DNA of 5,595 nucleotides from Gammaproteobacteria bacterium (GTDB taxonomy: Bacteria > Pseudomonadota > Gammaproteobacteria > Burkholderiales > Thiobacillaceae): assembly GCA_018820745.1 (NCBI GenBank), contig JAHJNP010000304.1:1-5595 (forward strand). The letters run 5' to 3'. The translations under genes were made by a program, and so were the position numbers. The notes below the pieces were generated by a model, which was given only the letters and a program-made list of their open reading frames with translations, did not search any database and was not told the origin of the DNA. Shown one piece after another: positions 1 through 5,372 of the stretch; the first letter of the stretch is position 1, and each line of letters opens with the position of its first letter.

Positions 1-438
1 CACCACGCGCTGTTCCTCGGGCGCGGCGTGCATTACCCGGTCGCGCTGGAAGGCGCGCTGAAACTGAAGGAAATCTCCTACATCCACGCCGAGGCCTATC
101 CGGCGGGCGAACTCAAGCACGGCCCGCTGGCGCTGGTGGATGAGGACATGCCCGTCATCACCATCGCGCCCAACGACCTGCTGATCGAAAAGCTGAAGTC
201 GAACATGCAGGAAGTGCGCGCGCGCGGCGGCGAGCTGTACGTGTTCGCCGACGGCGACGTGGCCATCGAGGAATCGGCGTTCGTGCACGTCATCAAGCTG
301 CCCGGTGGCAGCAACGGCGCGCTGTCGCCGATCCTGCACACCGTCACGCTGCAGATGCTGTCGTATCACGCCGCCCTGCAAAAGGGGACCGACGTCGACA
401 AGCCGCGCAATCTCGCAAAGTCGGTCACCGTCGAATAA
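1..438 (+). CDS. glmS: Glutamine--fructose-6-phosphate aminotransferase (isomerizing), C-terminal part
   Basis: GlmS makes glucosamine-6-phosphate from fructose-6-phosphate and glutamine, the first step toward UDP-GlcNAc for peptidoglycan and LPS; it is cytoplasmic. Only the last 145 residues are present. The frame is open from base 1, and the upstream part (glutaminase domain and first SIS domain, roughly 460 residues in typical GlmS) lies outside the window. The fragment is the second sugar-isomerase (SIS) domain plus the C-tail. [15 protein letters not shown] and ELKHGPLAL carry the residues matching E. coli Lys485, Glu488 and His504, and the terminal NLAKSVTVE carries the Lys603 equivalent, so the catalytic end looks intact. 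The GTG at 28 is an internal valine codon, not a start. The last 36 bases (403-438) are the part of glmS recognised by TnsD in Tn7-type transposition. No clear terminator hairpin follows the stop before mobile DNA begins. Confidence 0.97.
   Translation, partial: HHALFLGRGVHYPVALEGALKLKEISYIHAEAYPAGELKHGPLALVDEDMPVITIAPNDLLIEKLKSNMQEVRARGGELYVFADGDVAIEESAFVHVIKLPGGSNGALSPILHTVTLQMLSYHAALQKGTDVDKPRNLAKSVTVE
403..438 (+). other. Candidate attTn7 recognition segment at the 3' end of glmS
   Basis: The final codons of glmS encode [11 protein letters not shown] plus the stop, the conserved block bound by TnsD of Tn7, which directs insertion about 25 bp downstream of the stop. The coding sequence is preserved. 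The expected insertion point, near 463, has no visible Tn7 end; the first mobile element starts about 20-25 bp further on and belongs to the IS3 family. The site is therefore a potential target, inferred from conservation only. Confidence 0.45.
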
Positions 439-561
439 ACGGCGGCACAAAAAAAAGCGCGGTGGTAGCGTACAAATAAAAACTGGACTGAGACCGACGT
501 CTCCCCGAATTTGAGTAGCACCTAGCTTTGGAGTCCAATCCCGTTATTGAGGAGATTGGAC

Positions 562-825
562 ATGAAGAAGCGTTTTACCGAAGAGCAGATTATTGGCTTC
601 CTGCGAGAGGCCGAGGCGGGTCTTCCCATCAAGGAGCTTTGCCGTAGGCATGGCTTCTCCGAAGCCAGTTACTACCTTTGGCGCAGCAAGTTCGGGGGCA
701 TGAGTGTGTCCGATGCCAAGCGCCTGAAGGAGCTGGAAGTTGAGAACTCCCGCTTGAAGAAACTGCTGGCCGAGTCGGTACTGGAAAACGAGATCACTCG
801 CGAAGCCTTGAGAAAAAAGTGGTGA
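562..825 (+). CDS. IS3-family transposase OrfA (helix-turn-helix subunit)
   Basis: OrfA binds the terminal repeats of the element and forms the N-terminal part of the OrfAB transposase. The 87-residue product begins [20 protein letters not shown]. Residues 3-45 form the IS3-type helix-turn-helix ([24 protein letters not shown]), and residues 53-75 form a leucine-zipper-like helix ([20 protein letters not shown]) used for multimerisation. ATG 562 is preferred over the in-frame TTG at 547 because a GAGGAGA Shine-Dalgarno sequence sits at 549-555, six bases before it. The frame ends at TGA 823-825 and overlaps orfB (frame -1) from 819. OrfA itself appears intact, and its length is normal for the IS407-like group. 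Confidence 0.93.
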   Translation: MKKRFTEEQIIGFLREAEAGLPIKELCRRHGFSEASYYLWRSKFGGMSVSDAKRLKELEVENSRLKKLLAESVLENEITREALRKKW

Positions 826-833
826 GCGCACCA
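813..833 (+). promoter_or_regulatory. Programmed -1 ribosomal frameshift site (A_AAA_AAG) with adjacent small hairpin
   Basis: The heptamer AAAAAAG at 813-819 is phased exactly as A AAA AAG in the orfA frame, the slippery pattern IS3 elements use to make the OrfAB fusion. Slipping one base back puts the ribosome into the orfB frame, which is open across this point. A 5-bp stem, TGGTG (820-824) with CACCA (829-833) and loop AGCG, follows at once. Its spacing is closer than usual for a stimulatory structure, so its role is uncertain. Confidence 0.8.
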
Positions 834-1508
834 TCACGCCGAGAGTTGGTGCGCCACATGACCGCACGCGGGCTGAGCGAGCGTCGTGCCCTGCGGGTGA
901 TCGGCATGAGTGCCAGCGCGTTGCGTTATCGGCCGGCGCCGGATCGCAATCTGGTCCTGCGGGAGCACATCGTATCGCTGGCTCAGCGGCATCGCCGCTA
1001 TGGCTCGGGGATGATCTATCTGAAGCTGCGTCAGGCCGGCGTGGTGGTCAATCACAAGCGAGTCGAGCGGCTATACGCGGAGGCCCGGTTACAGGTGAGG
1101 CGGCGGCGGTGCAAGAAAGTGCCAGTGTCGGATCGGCAGCCGCTGGGCCGCCCGCAGGCTGCCAATCATGTCTGGTCGATGGACTTCGTCTTCGATCGAA
1201 CAGCCGAGGGGCGCGTCATCAAGTGCCTGACCGTGGTTGATGACGCCACGCATGAGGCGGTGGCCATCGTGCCTGAGCGAGCCATAGGCGGGCAGCCATT
1301 GACGCGGATACTGGATCACTTGGCAATCCATCGCGGACTGCCGCAAGCGATCAGGACCGATAACGGCAAGGAATTCTGTGGGCGGGCCATGCTGGGCTGG
1401 TCACACGATCGGGGCGTGAAGCTATACCTGATCGAGCCTGGCAAGCCGAACCAGAATGCCTATATCGAATCGTTCAATGGACGCTTGCGGGATGAATGCC
1501 TGCCGTAG
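819..1508 (+). pseudogene. IS3-family transposase OrfB (rve integrase core), C-terminally truncated
   Basis: OrfB supplies the catalytic RNase H-like integrase core and is normally made as an OrfAB fusion by the frameshift at 813-819. Counting from GTG 819, the HTH_21-type region ([26 protein letters not shown]) covers about residues 55-90, and the rve domain starts near residue 114. The DDE triad is visible: D122 in WSMDF, D181 in RTDNGKEF and E217 in AYIESFNG, with 35 residues between the last two. The family normally continues past RDECL for about 50 residues. Here the frame reads RDECLP and stops at TAG 1506-1508, and the last two codons come wholly or partly from the neighbouring IS1182-like fragment. 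Despite the intact triad, loss of the C-terminal part and of the right end makes an active transposase unlikely. Confidence 0.9.
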
Positions 1509-1717
1509 CAGTACCCAACGATCAGCATCCGGATCATCAGTTCGGGATCGATCGAAGGACGCCCGGTGTGGCTGTAGTAGTCCGCCAGGTGCTGGCGCAA
1601 TTCACTCAGATCAAGGCAGCGTTCGATGCCACGCAAGAGATGATTCTGGGGAATGTGTTCGGCGAGGTTGAAAGAGTAGAAAAGTCGATCTTGACCACCT
1701 GTCTGACACCCCATCAT
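1502..1717 (-). pseudogene. IS1182-like transposase, N-terminal 72 residues only
   Basis: The minus-strand frame starts at ATG 1717 (a second ATG follows at once). It has a GGGGAG Shine-Dalgarno (1725-1730 on the + strand) seven bases upstream. It encodes MMGCQTGGQDRLFYSFNL, then NHLLRGIERCLDL and [24 protein letters not shown]. That last block ([21 protein letters not shown]) is the DUF772-type N-terminal domain of IS1182/IS5-related transposases. Family members continue IRSERRLCEEV; here the match stops after residue G72 and the frame reads on into antisense IS3 sequence up to a stop at 1460. The catalytic DDE domain is absent, so the gene is dead. Family naming is from memory of related transposases; the choice between IS1182 and a neighbouring IS5 subgroup is less certain than the transposase call itself. 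Confidence 0.85.
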
Positions 1718-1793
1718 CGCTAGGCTCCCCGCTTATCAGATGATGAGAATCATAGCTGCGGGGGCGGCGTTATTGAAGGGGGTTTTTCAACAG
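1502..1793 (-). mobile_element. IS1182-like insertion sequence fragment (5' end only)
   Basis: The fragment contains the beginning of an IS1182-type transposase gene read leftward and about 75 bp of upstream sequence. The outer end probably lies near 1793: read on the minus strand it starts CTGTTGAAAAACCCCC, resembling the TTGAAAAA-containing tips of many such elements. This boundary is inferred, because the partner end is missing. The inner end is a clean switch into IS3 orfB at 1502. Confidence 0.7.
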
Positions 1794-1876
1794 AATCGCC
1801 GAACAAGAGACGGTCAAACTCCCCAAGCTCAACTTCCGCTTTTGAGCCGGCTTCACCCTGAGCGCGACTTGCGCTC

Positions 1877-2147
1877 TTACTTCAGCGCTTCAACCAGCTT
1901 GATCGCTATCAACTGGCGTTCCTTGGTCAACGACCTAAACACTGTCAGGAGTTGAACTTCCTCGGCCAACTCATCGATGCACTTTGCGGGATCCTGGAGT
2001 TCGCCCACATCGATGCGTAACGCCTCAGCGAGCTGTGCCAAATACCTTACTTTAGGGAAAAACTCACCTGACTCTCAAGCCTACAGCAGTTGAGCTAATG
2101 CCGATCAATGCAGCCAATCCCGCGCTCGCGTGCGATGCTATGACTAG
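1877..2147 (-). pseudogene. Decayed XRE/Cro-type helix-turn-helix transcriptional regulator
   Basis: Translated by hand on the minus strand, 2074 down to the TAA at 1877-1879 reads ESGEFFPKVRYLAQLAEAL, then RIDVGELQD and a charged C-terminal tail ending VEALK. This matches the second half of an XRE-type HTH domain (ExGxxxPxxxxLxxLAxALxVxxxEL). Going upstream, that frame hits a TGA at 2077-2075. The neighbouring frame from 2147 reads on through ASAGLAALIGISSTAVG (2129-2079), the matching first half (LAxLIGIS being helices 2-3). The two halves join if about one base is removed or two are added near 2072-2080, so this is one gene broken by a frameshift. No start codon or Shine-Dalgarno could be placed upstream of 2147, so the N-terminus may also be lost. 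Such proteins are usually DNA-binding repressors of phages, toxin-antitoxin or restriction systems; the target here is unknown. Confidence 0.62.
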
Positions 2148-2411
2148 ACAGGGCGGGTCTGAGCCCGATGAGCCGAGCGCCTCGGATAATGAGTGAGGCA
2201 GCGGTAAAATGATGTCACCCCGTGGTAATCGCTACGTGGCCGATTAGCAGCAATCGACTGGCAAGCGAGCGGCCGCCTTCTAGTCACTGGCGTCGTAAAC
2301 AGCCCCTCCGCTGACGCAACGACCAACGACCAACGACCAACGAATGACTGGTTCTGGGCGGCGGTGACGATGCTGTGAGCGTCCGATATGGGTCGGGTTC
2401 TTTTATCCCAA
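2148..2411. other. Intergenic stretch without a recognisable gene
   Basis: Both strands were read. Frames here lack Shine-Dalgarno sequences, have ordinary random-looking translations and match nothing I recognise. The stretch contains a short CGACCAA tandem repeat (2320-2340). It separates the dead regulator from the end of the lipoprotein operon. No clear rho-independent terminator for the operon is visible between 2412 and 2340; GGG and CCC flanking an A/T-rich core at about 2396-2409 is too weak to call. Confidence 0.5.
2320..2340. repeat. Three tandem copies of the heptamer CGACCAA
   Basis: CGACCAA occurs at 2320-2326, 2327-2333 and 2334-2340 without mismatch. The array is followed by CGAATGA, which shares the first three bases and may be a decayed copy. 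The seven-base period is out of phase with codons and lies outside any credible gene. It could be replication slippage or part of a dispersed intergenic repeat; one array cannot distinguish these. Confidence 0.75.
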
Positions 2412-2822
2412 CTAGCCGTTTCCGATCTCTTGGATCTGCGCAAACTTGTTGAGCGCGCTGGTGGCCAGTTTCACGACCGCCGCCGCCGTCGCCCGGTCCA
2501 CCGTAAGCTCGACCGATTTCTTCGCGATCTGGACGATCTCCGCCACCTGCGCGGGCGACGGCGGGTTCATCGTCGCGCGGCCGGTATGAAAAGCAATGTT
2601 TGCGCGAACCATGTTGGAGCGGGAGGTTTCCAGCTCCAGCCGCTTCAGCGCGATCTGGTCGCGAACCGTCGGCGAAGTCTCCAGCTCCTCCAGGACCATC
2701 AGGGTCTCGATGGACTCATCGAGGGCCCTTCGGGTTTCACGATACGCCTTCTCGTACCGCCCGGCTTCGGTATCGGAAGCTACTTCAGCGCTTTCGATGT
2801 CATTCGTTGCTTCGGCGTTCAT
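2412..2822 (-). CDS. Hypothetical small helix-rich soluble protein, third gene of the lipoprotein cluster
   Basis: The family is not recognised. The 136-residue product has no signal peptide, membrane segment or cysteine, so a cytoplasmic location is likely. Residues 1-20 are acidic and probably disordered. Residues 22-80 are highly charged and predicted helical (YEKAYRETRRALDESIETL, then DQIALKRLELETSRSNMV), compatible with a coiled coil. A proline break (NPPSPAQ, 86-92) leads to a second helical part (EIVQIAKKSVELTVDRATAAAVVKLATSALNKFAQI). The start at ATG 2822 has GGGGGTGA (2833-2826 on the minus strand) just upstream, a good anti-Shine-Dalgarno match allowing one G-U pair. It begins 32 bases after the stop of the 189-residue lipoprotein gene and is probably co-transcribed with it. 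The GC-rich third codon positions and orderly helix pattern argue for a real gene; the function is unknown. Confidence 0.78.
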   Translation of the reverse strand: MNAEATNDIESAEVASDTEAGRYEKAYRETRRALDESIETLMVLEELETSPTVRDQIALKRLELETSRSNMVRANIAFHTGRATMNPPSPAQVAEIVQIAKKSVELTVDRATAAAVVKLATSALNKFAQIQEIGNG

Positions 2823-2854
2823 TCCTCACCCCCAGGACCACATGGTTAACGCGA

Positions 2855-3424
2855 TCACTTGCCGCCCGTCTTCGCGGCATCCTGAGCCGCGCGAAGCTTG
2901 TCCACGCCCTCATTGATCTCCCGCGCGTACCCGACCGCGAGCTTGACCCACTCTTCCGGGCTGAGCTCCTGGGCGAGTACACCGAAGCCCTTCTTCGCCG
3001 CCGCGAGCCTCTCGCCCGGCACCTGCGGCAGCGTCGCGACGTCCAGTGCGAACTTCTTCTCCAGCGCCCTCAGCTCCTCGGCGCTCTTCTCCCGCAGACG
3101 CCGGCGCTCTTCGCCCAGCTCCCGGATCGTCCTGGCGGTATCGTCGCCGGACCGCGCGCCCGCCTCCCGGGCAAGGAAAAGATCGAACTCGCGCCGGCTC
3201 GCGTCGCCCGCTTCCTGCTGGGCGTCGAGACGCATGAGATCCATGCGCGCGGCGAGCTGGTTTTGCGTCAGCGCGAGGTAATCCCGCAGCGAGATTTCAG
3301 CGAGCCCGACCGTCGCGGAGCCCTGTCCCGCGAGATCCAGTATCGGCTTTGGCGTCGCGCATCCCGCGAGCAGGGCGATCAGGACCAACAGCCACCACCT
3401 GAAGATGAAACGATTTTCTTTCAT
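2855..3424 (-). CDS. Predicted lipoprotein with helical/coiled-coil domain, second gene of the cluster
   Basis: The family is not recognised. The 189-residue product starts MKENRFIFRWWLLVLIALLAGCATPKP. This is a textbook lipoprotein signal: a basic n-region (K2, R5, R9), a hydrophobic core (10-20) and a lipobox LAGC with the lipid-modified cysteine at 22. The residue after the cysteine is Ala, which would permit sorting to the outer membrane under the Lol +2 rule. Residues 60-130 are rich in Arg/Glu/Leu heptads (ELGEERRRLREKSAEELRAL), suggesting a coiled coil. A second helical segment (SPEEWVKLAVGYAREINEGVDKL) lies near the C-terminus, followed by a short Lys/Gly tail. C22 is the only cysteine. 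ATG 3424 overlaps the upstream gene's TGA as ATGA, with a GGGGG Shine-Dalgarno inside the end of that gene, indicating translational coupling. The product probably acts in the periplasm with the 556-residue lipoprotein; this is inferred from gene order only. Confidence 0.87.
   Translation of the reverse strand: MKENRFIFRWWLLVLIALLAGCATPKPILDLAGQGSATVGLAEISLRDYLALTQNQLAARMDLMRLDAQQEAGDASRREFDLFLAREAGARSGDDTARTIRELGEERRRLREKSAEELRALEKKFALDVATLPQVPGERLAAAKKGFGVLAQELSPEEWVKLAVGYAREINEGVDKLRAAQDAAKTGGK
3421..3424 (-). other. ATGA stop/start overlap between the two lipoprotein genes
   Basis: On the minus strand the TGA ending the 556-residue gene and the ATG starting the 189-residue gene share bases as ATGA. 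This arrangement typically reflects translational coupling and co-transcription. It supports the chosen start of the second gene and the view that the two lipoproteins are made in a fixed ratio. Confidence 0.9.
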
Positions 3425-5091
3425 TGCGCGGCCCCCACGCCGATGGCCACCAATCCCAGCGCCTTGAAGAACTCCGCTAGATCGGCCTTCTTGATCCCGG
3501 CGGCGTGGTAGTCAGCCAATACCGTTGCGATGGTGTCGATCAGGGCATCCCATTGAGCCGCGGCGTACTTCGACCGGGCGAGCCCTTCTTCGTATTGCGC
3601 CGCCTCGGCGCGAACCTTCCAGACCGCGCTCTTGACGCGGTAGCGCTTGACGTCATCAGCGTAGACGGCAAGCGCGCGGAGGAGCTCGATCTTCTTCTCG
3701 CCGTTCAGCTCGCCGAGCAGGGCGCCGATCGAGCGCTGCGCCCAATCCTTGTTCCTGACGAGGGGCTCCAGGATGTTGACCAGCGCGCGCGCCTCGTTCA
3801 GCACCGCCTCGAGCTCGCTTCTCACCGCGCTCGCCTCTTTGCGCTTCCCGCGCTGGCCCGCCTCGAACCCCTGCAGCACCAGCTTCTGCTGGTCGATCGC
3901 GGCGACGAAGGGCACCAGCCGGGGTTTTCCCGCCTCCTTGAGCAGCTTGTCGGCTTCGTCCGCCAGCGCCGGTATGTCGCGGATGATGGCGACCGAAACC
4001 TGCTCGTCCGGGGTGAGCTTGACGCTCCCGTCGGGAGAAGTGCCCGCGATGGCGCCGAGGAGCGCTTCCAGGCGCGCGAGCTTCTCGGCGGCGACGACGT
4101 GCGCTCCCGCGTCGCCCAGGGCGTCGCTGCCTTTGGCAAGGCGATGCACGACGTCGGCCAGGCGGCCCGCCCGGGATTCCACGGTCTCGAGCTTGCCCGT
4201 CGCGGCGGGTTTGGCGGCCGCGACGGCGCCGGAATCGCGGAGCACTGCGGCGGCCTTGTTGAGCTCCTCCCGTGCCTGCCTCATCTGAAGCTCATACCGC
4301 AGCACTTCTCCTTGTATGCTATCCAGCCGGCCGTAGGTTTCCTTGACCAGCCCTTCTCGGGTAAAGAACTTGTTGCGCTTGTCCAAGGCCTGTTCGATCC
4401 TCTTGCAGTCATCGATCAACGCCGGATACTTCAATCGAGCGAGCTCCCGTCGATCCGCGGGAAGCTTGTTGAGGAACGACTCGGCAATAACCTCGCTCTT
4501 CTTTGCCGGGTCCGACGCCGCCGCGTAGACCTGCATGCAGCTCTCGAATCGATGGCCCACGGTTCCGCGGAACTCGAGCAACGTGGTCTCGAGCGCGCGT
4601 TGCCGCGCCGTAAATTGAGCGGCCAGCACTCGGAGCTTTCTCAACTCGTCCGGCGAGTTCCCGGTCAGGCCGATCTTGGCGAGCCGGTCGGTGACCACCG
4701 TCTGCAGCCCGTCGGTCTCCTGCGCGTTCGCGGTGAATTTCGACGTGAGCGATGACGCACGGGACACGACCTTCAATTCGAGATCGAAGAGATAGGCAGC
4801 GCGATCCCGCGCACGCGCCTCCTCCAGTGCGGCCGCTTCGGAGAAAGATTTCTCCAGCGCCGCGACCGTGTCGCCGATACGAGCCTCGGCCGCGAGCTTC
4901 TTCGTCTCCTGCCCCTGCTTGTCCCGGTTCTCGTTGTGGACGAGGGTGTGCGAGCATCCGCCGGCGACGAGCAACGCCAGCACGGCAACGGCGCACCTGA
5001 AGGGCGATCCAGCCGCCGCCGCTCCGCCGCGGCTCGGCTGGCACGGCCGTGCCGTCGAGGCGGCGATGCCGGTCTGCGTTCGTTCGGCCAT
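3421..5091 (-). CDS. Predicted large helix-rich lipoprotein, first gene of the cluster
   Basis: The family is not recognised. The 556-residue product has an unusually long n-region (about 33 residues, with R15, R21 and R32), then a hydrophobic core AVAVLALLVAGGC with the lipid-modified cysteine at 46. The next residue is Ser, compatible with outer-membrane sorting. No other start codon lies between M1 and the hydrophobic core except GTG for V37 inside it, so ATG 5091 is the only sensible start; GGGAG sits nine bases upstream. The mature part is almost all helix, Ala/Leu/Glu/Arg/Lys-rich, with little sign of beta structure. C185 and C229 (FESCMQ, IDDCKR) are the only mature cysteines besides C46 and could form a periplasmic disulfide. 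A low-complexity Ala/Lys linker (AVAAAKPAATGK) lies near residues 288-299. The C-terminus ends in a short hydrophobic Gly/Ala stretch (LGLVAIGVGAAQ). The gene is co-oriented with, and overlaps by 4 bp, the next lipoprotein gene. A long + strand open frame opposite it is a high-GC shadow. Confidence 0.87.
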   Translation of the reverse strand: MAERTQTGIAASTARPCQPSRGGAAAAGSPFRCAVAVLALLVAGGCSHTLVHNENRDKQGQETKKLAAEARIGDTVAALEKSFSEAAALEEARARDRAAYLFDLELKVVSRASSLTSKFTANAQETDGLQTVVTDRLAKIGLTGNSPDELRKLRVLAAQFTARQRALETTLLEFRGTVGHRFESCMQVYAAASDPAKKSEVIAESFLNKLPADRRELARLKYPALIDDCKRIEQALDKRNKFFTREGLVKETYGRLDSIQGEVLRYELQMRQAREELNKAAAVLRDSGAVAAAKPAATGKLETVESRAGRLADVVHRLAKGSDALGDAGAHVVAAEKLARLEALLGAIAGTSPDGSVKLTPDEQVSVAIIRDIPALADEADKLLKEAGKPRLVPFVAAIDQQKLVLQGFEAGQRGKRKEASAVRSELEAVLNEARALVNILEPLVRNKDWAQRSIGALLGELNGEKKIELLRALAVYADDVKRYRVKSAVWKVRAEAAQYEEGLARSKYAAAQWDALIDTIATVLADYHAAGIKKADLAEFFKALGLVAIGVGAAQ

Positions 5092-5372
5092 CTCGCAATG
5101 CTCCCGTAAAGAGGTTCGCTGGTTAAATGCGCACTGCAGACCGATCTTGCCGCCTCACGCGAGGCGCACGTCTGGCGGGGGTTATTAGAACTGATCTGCC
5201 AAAGGATACGAAATCCAACGGCACCATCGAAAGTATATGAAATCCCGTGAAGCGGCGTCAATCTCGGATTGGGTACCAGGAACCCCTGAAAAGTCATCCG
5301 AATTCCGCTTCGCCCAGTGCCTGTGGTCTACCAGGCAATGCGCTGGTCGATTCGTACTCAGGCGCCGATTGA
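5092..5372. other. Upstream region of the lipoprotein operon; no gene recognised
   Basis: This stretch must contain the operon promoter, reading leftward. I see no convincing -35/-10 pair; A/T-rich patches on the minus strand near 5180-5186 (TAATAAC) and 5230-5240 (CATATACT) are the best places to look. Frames on either strand here have no Shine-Dalgarno support and overlap each other, so they look spurious. Part of the right half could be decayed mobile-element sequence, but nothing is recognisable until the IS30 fragment. Confidence 0.45.
5151..5166. repeat. Perfect inverted repeat in the operon leader (6-bp stem, 4-base loop)
   Basis: CGCCTC (5151-5156) and GAGGCG (5161-5166) flank the loop ACGC. 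The hairpin lies 60-75 bases upstream of the 556-residue gene start. If the operon promoter lies further right it would be in the 5' leader RNA. No T-run follows on either strand, so it is not a standard terminator. It could be an operator, an RNA structure or chance in GC-rich DNA. Confidence 0.4.

Larger units (their letters stand above)
484..1502 (+). mobile_element. IS3-family (IS407-like) insertion sequence, 3'-truncated
   Basis: Two overlapping + frames encode a typical IS3-family OrfA and OrfB pair joined by a frameshift site. The left end cannot be fixed exactly. IS3-family tips start with TG, and the TG at 484 or at 489 is a reasonable candidate; a small inverted repeat GAGAC-CGAC-GTCTC lies at 490-503. 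The right end is lost: recognisable element sequence stops inside orfB at about 1502, where it abuts the 5' part of an IS1182-like gene in opposite orientation. The missing part would include the last 50 or so codons of orfB and the right terminal repeat. The copy cannot transpose on its own unless an end is supplied elsewhere. Confidence 0.85.

Noticed and set aside
455..470. Tn7 end at the expected insertion point after glmS
   Set aside because: No TGTGGGCGG-type end is present there; the adjacent element is IS3-family.
439..483. Rho-independent terminator of glmS
   Set aside because: There is an A-rich run followed by GC-rich sequence but no stable stem followed by a T-run on the + strand.
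1740..1955. + strand frame of 71 codons beginning in the IS1182-like tip
   Set aside because: It crosses the presumed element boundary and runs antisense to the XRE-type remnant; no ribosome binding site or homology.
2320..2340. Heptamer array as a CRISPR or iteron-type origin
   Set aside because: The units are contiguous with no spacers and only three copies, with no cas genes, replication initiator or DnaA-box cluster nearby.
2144..2443. Minus-strand frame of 99 codons between the dead regulator and the operon
   Set aside because: It overlaps the end of the 136-residue gene in another frame, has no Shine-Dalgarno, and its Arg/Ser-rich translation matches nothing known to me.
2600..3511. 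+ strand open frame of 303 codons across the two smaller cluster genes
   Set aside because: It spans two well-supported minus-strand genes and their gap, has an Arg/Pro/Ser-rich composition typical of antisense GC-rich frames, and shows no recognisable motif.
3505..4755. Long + strand open frame (416 codons) opposite the large lipoprotein gene
   Set aside because: It is the antisense shadow of a GC-rich gene. Its translation is Arg/Leu/Gly/Asp-rich without a domain pattern, and the minus strand has a signal peptide, a Shine-Dalgarno and operon structure.
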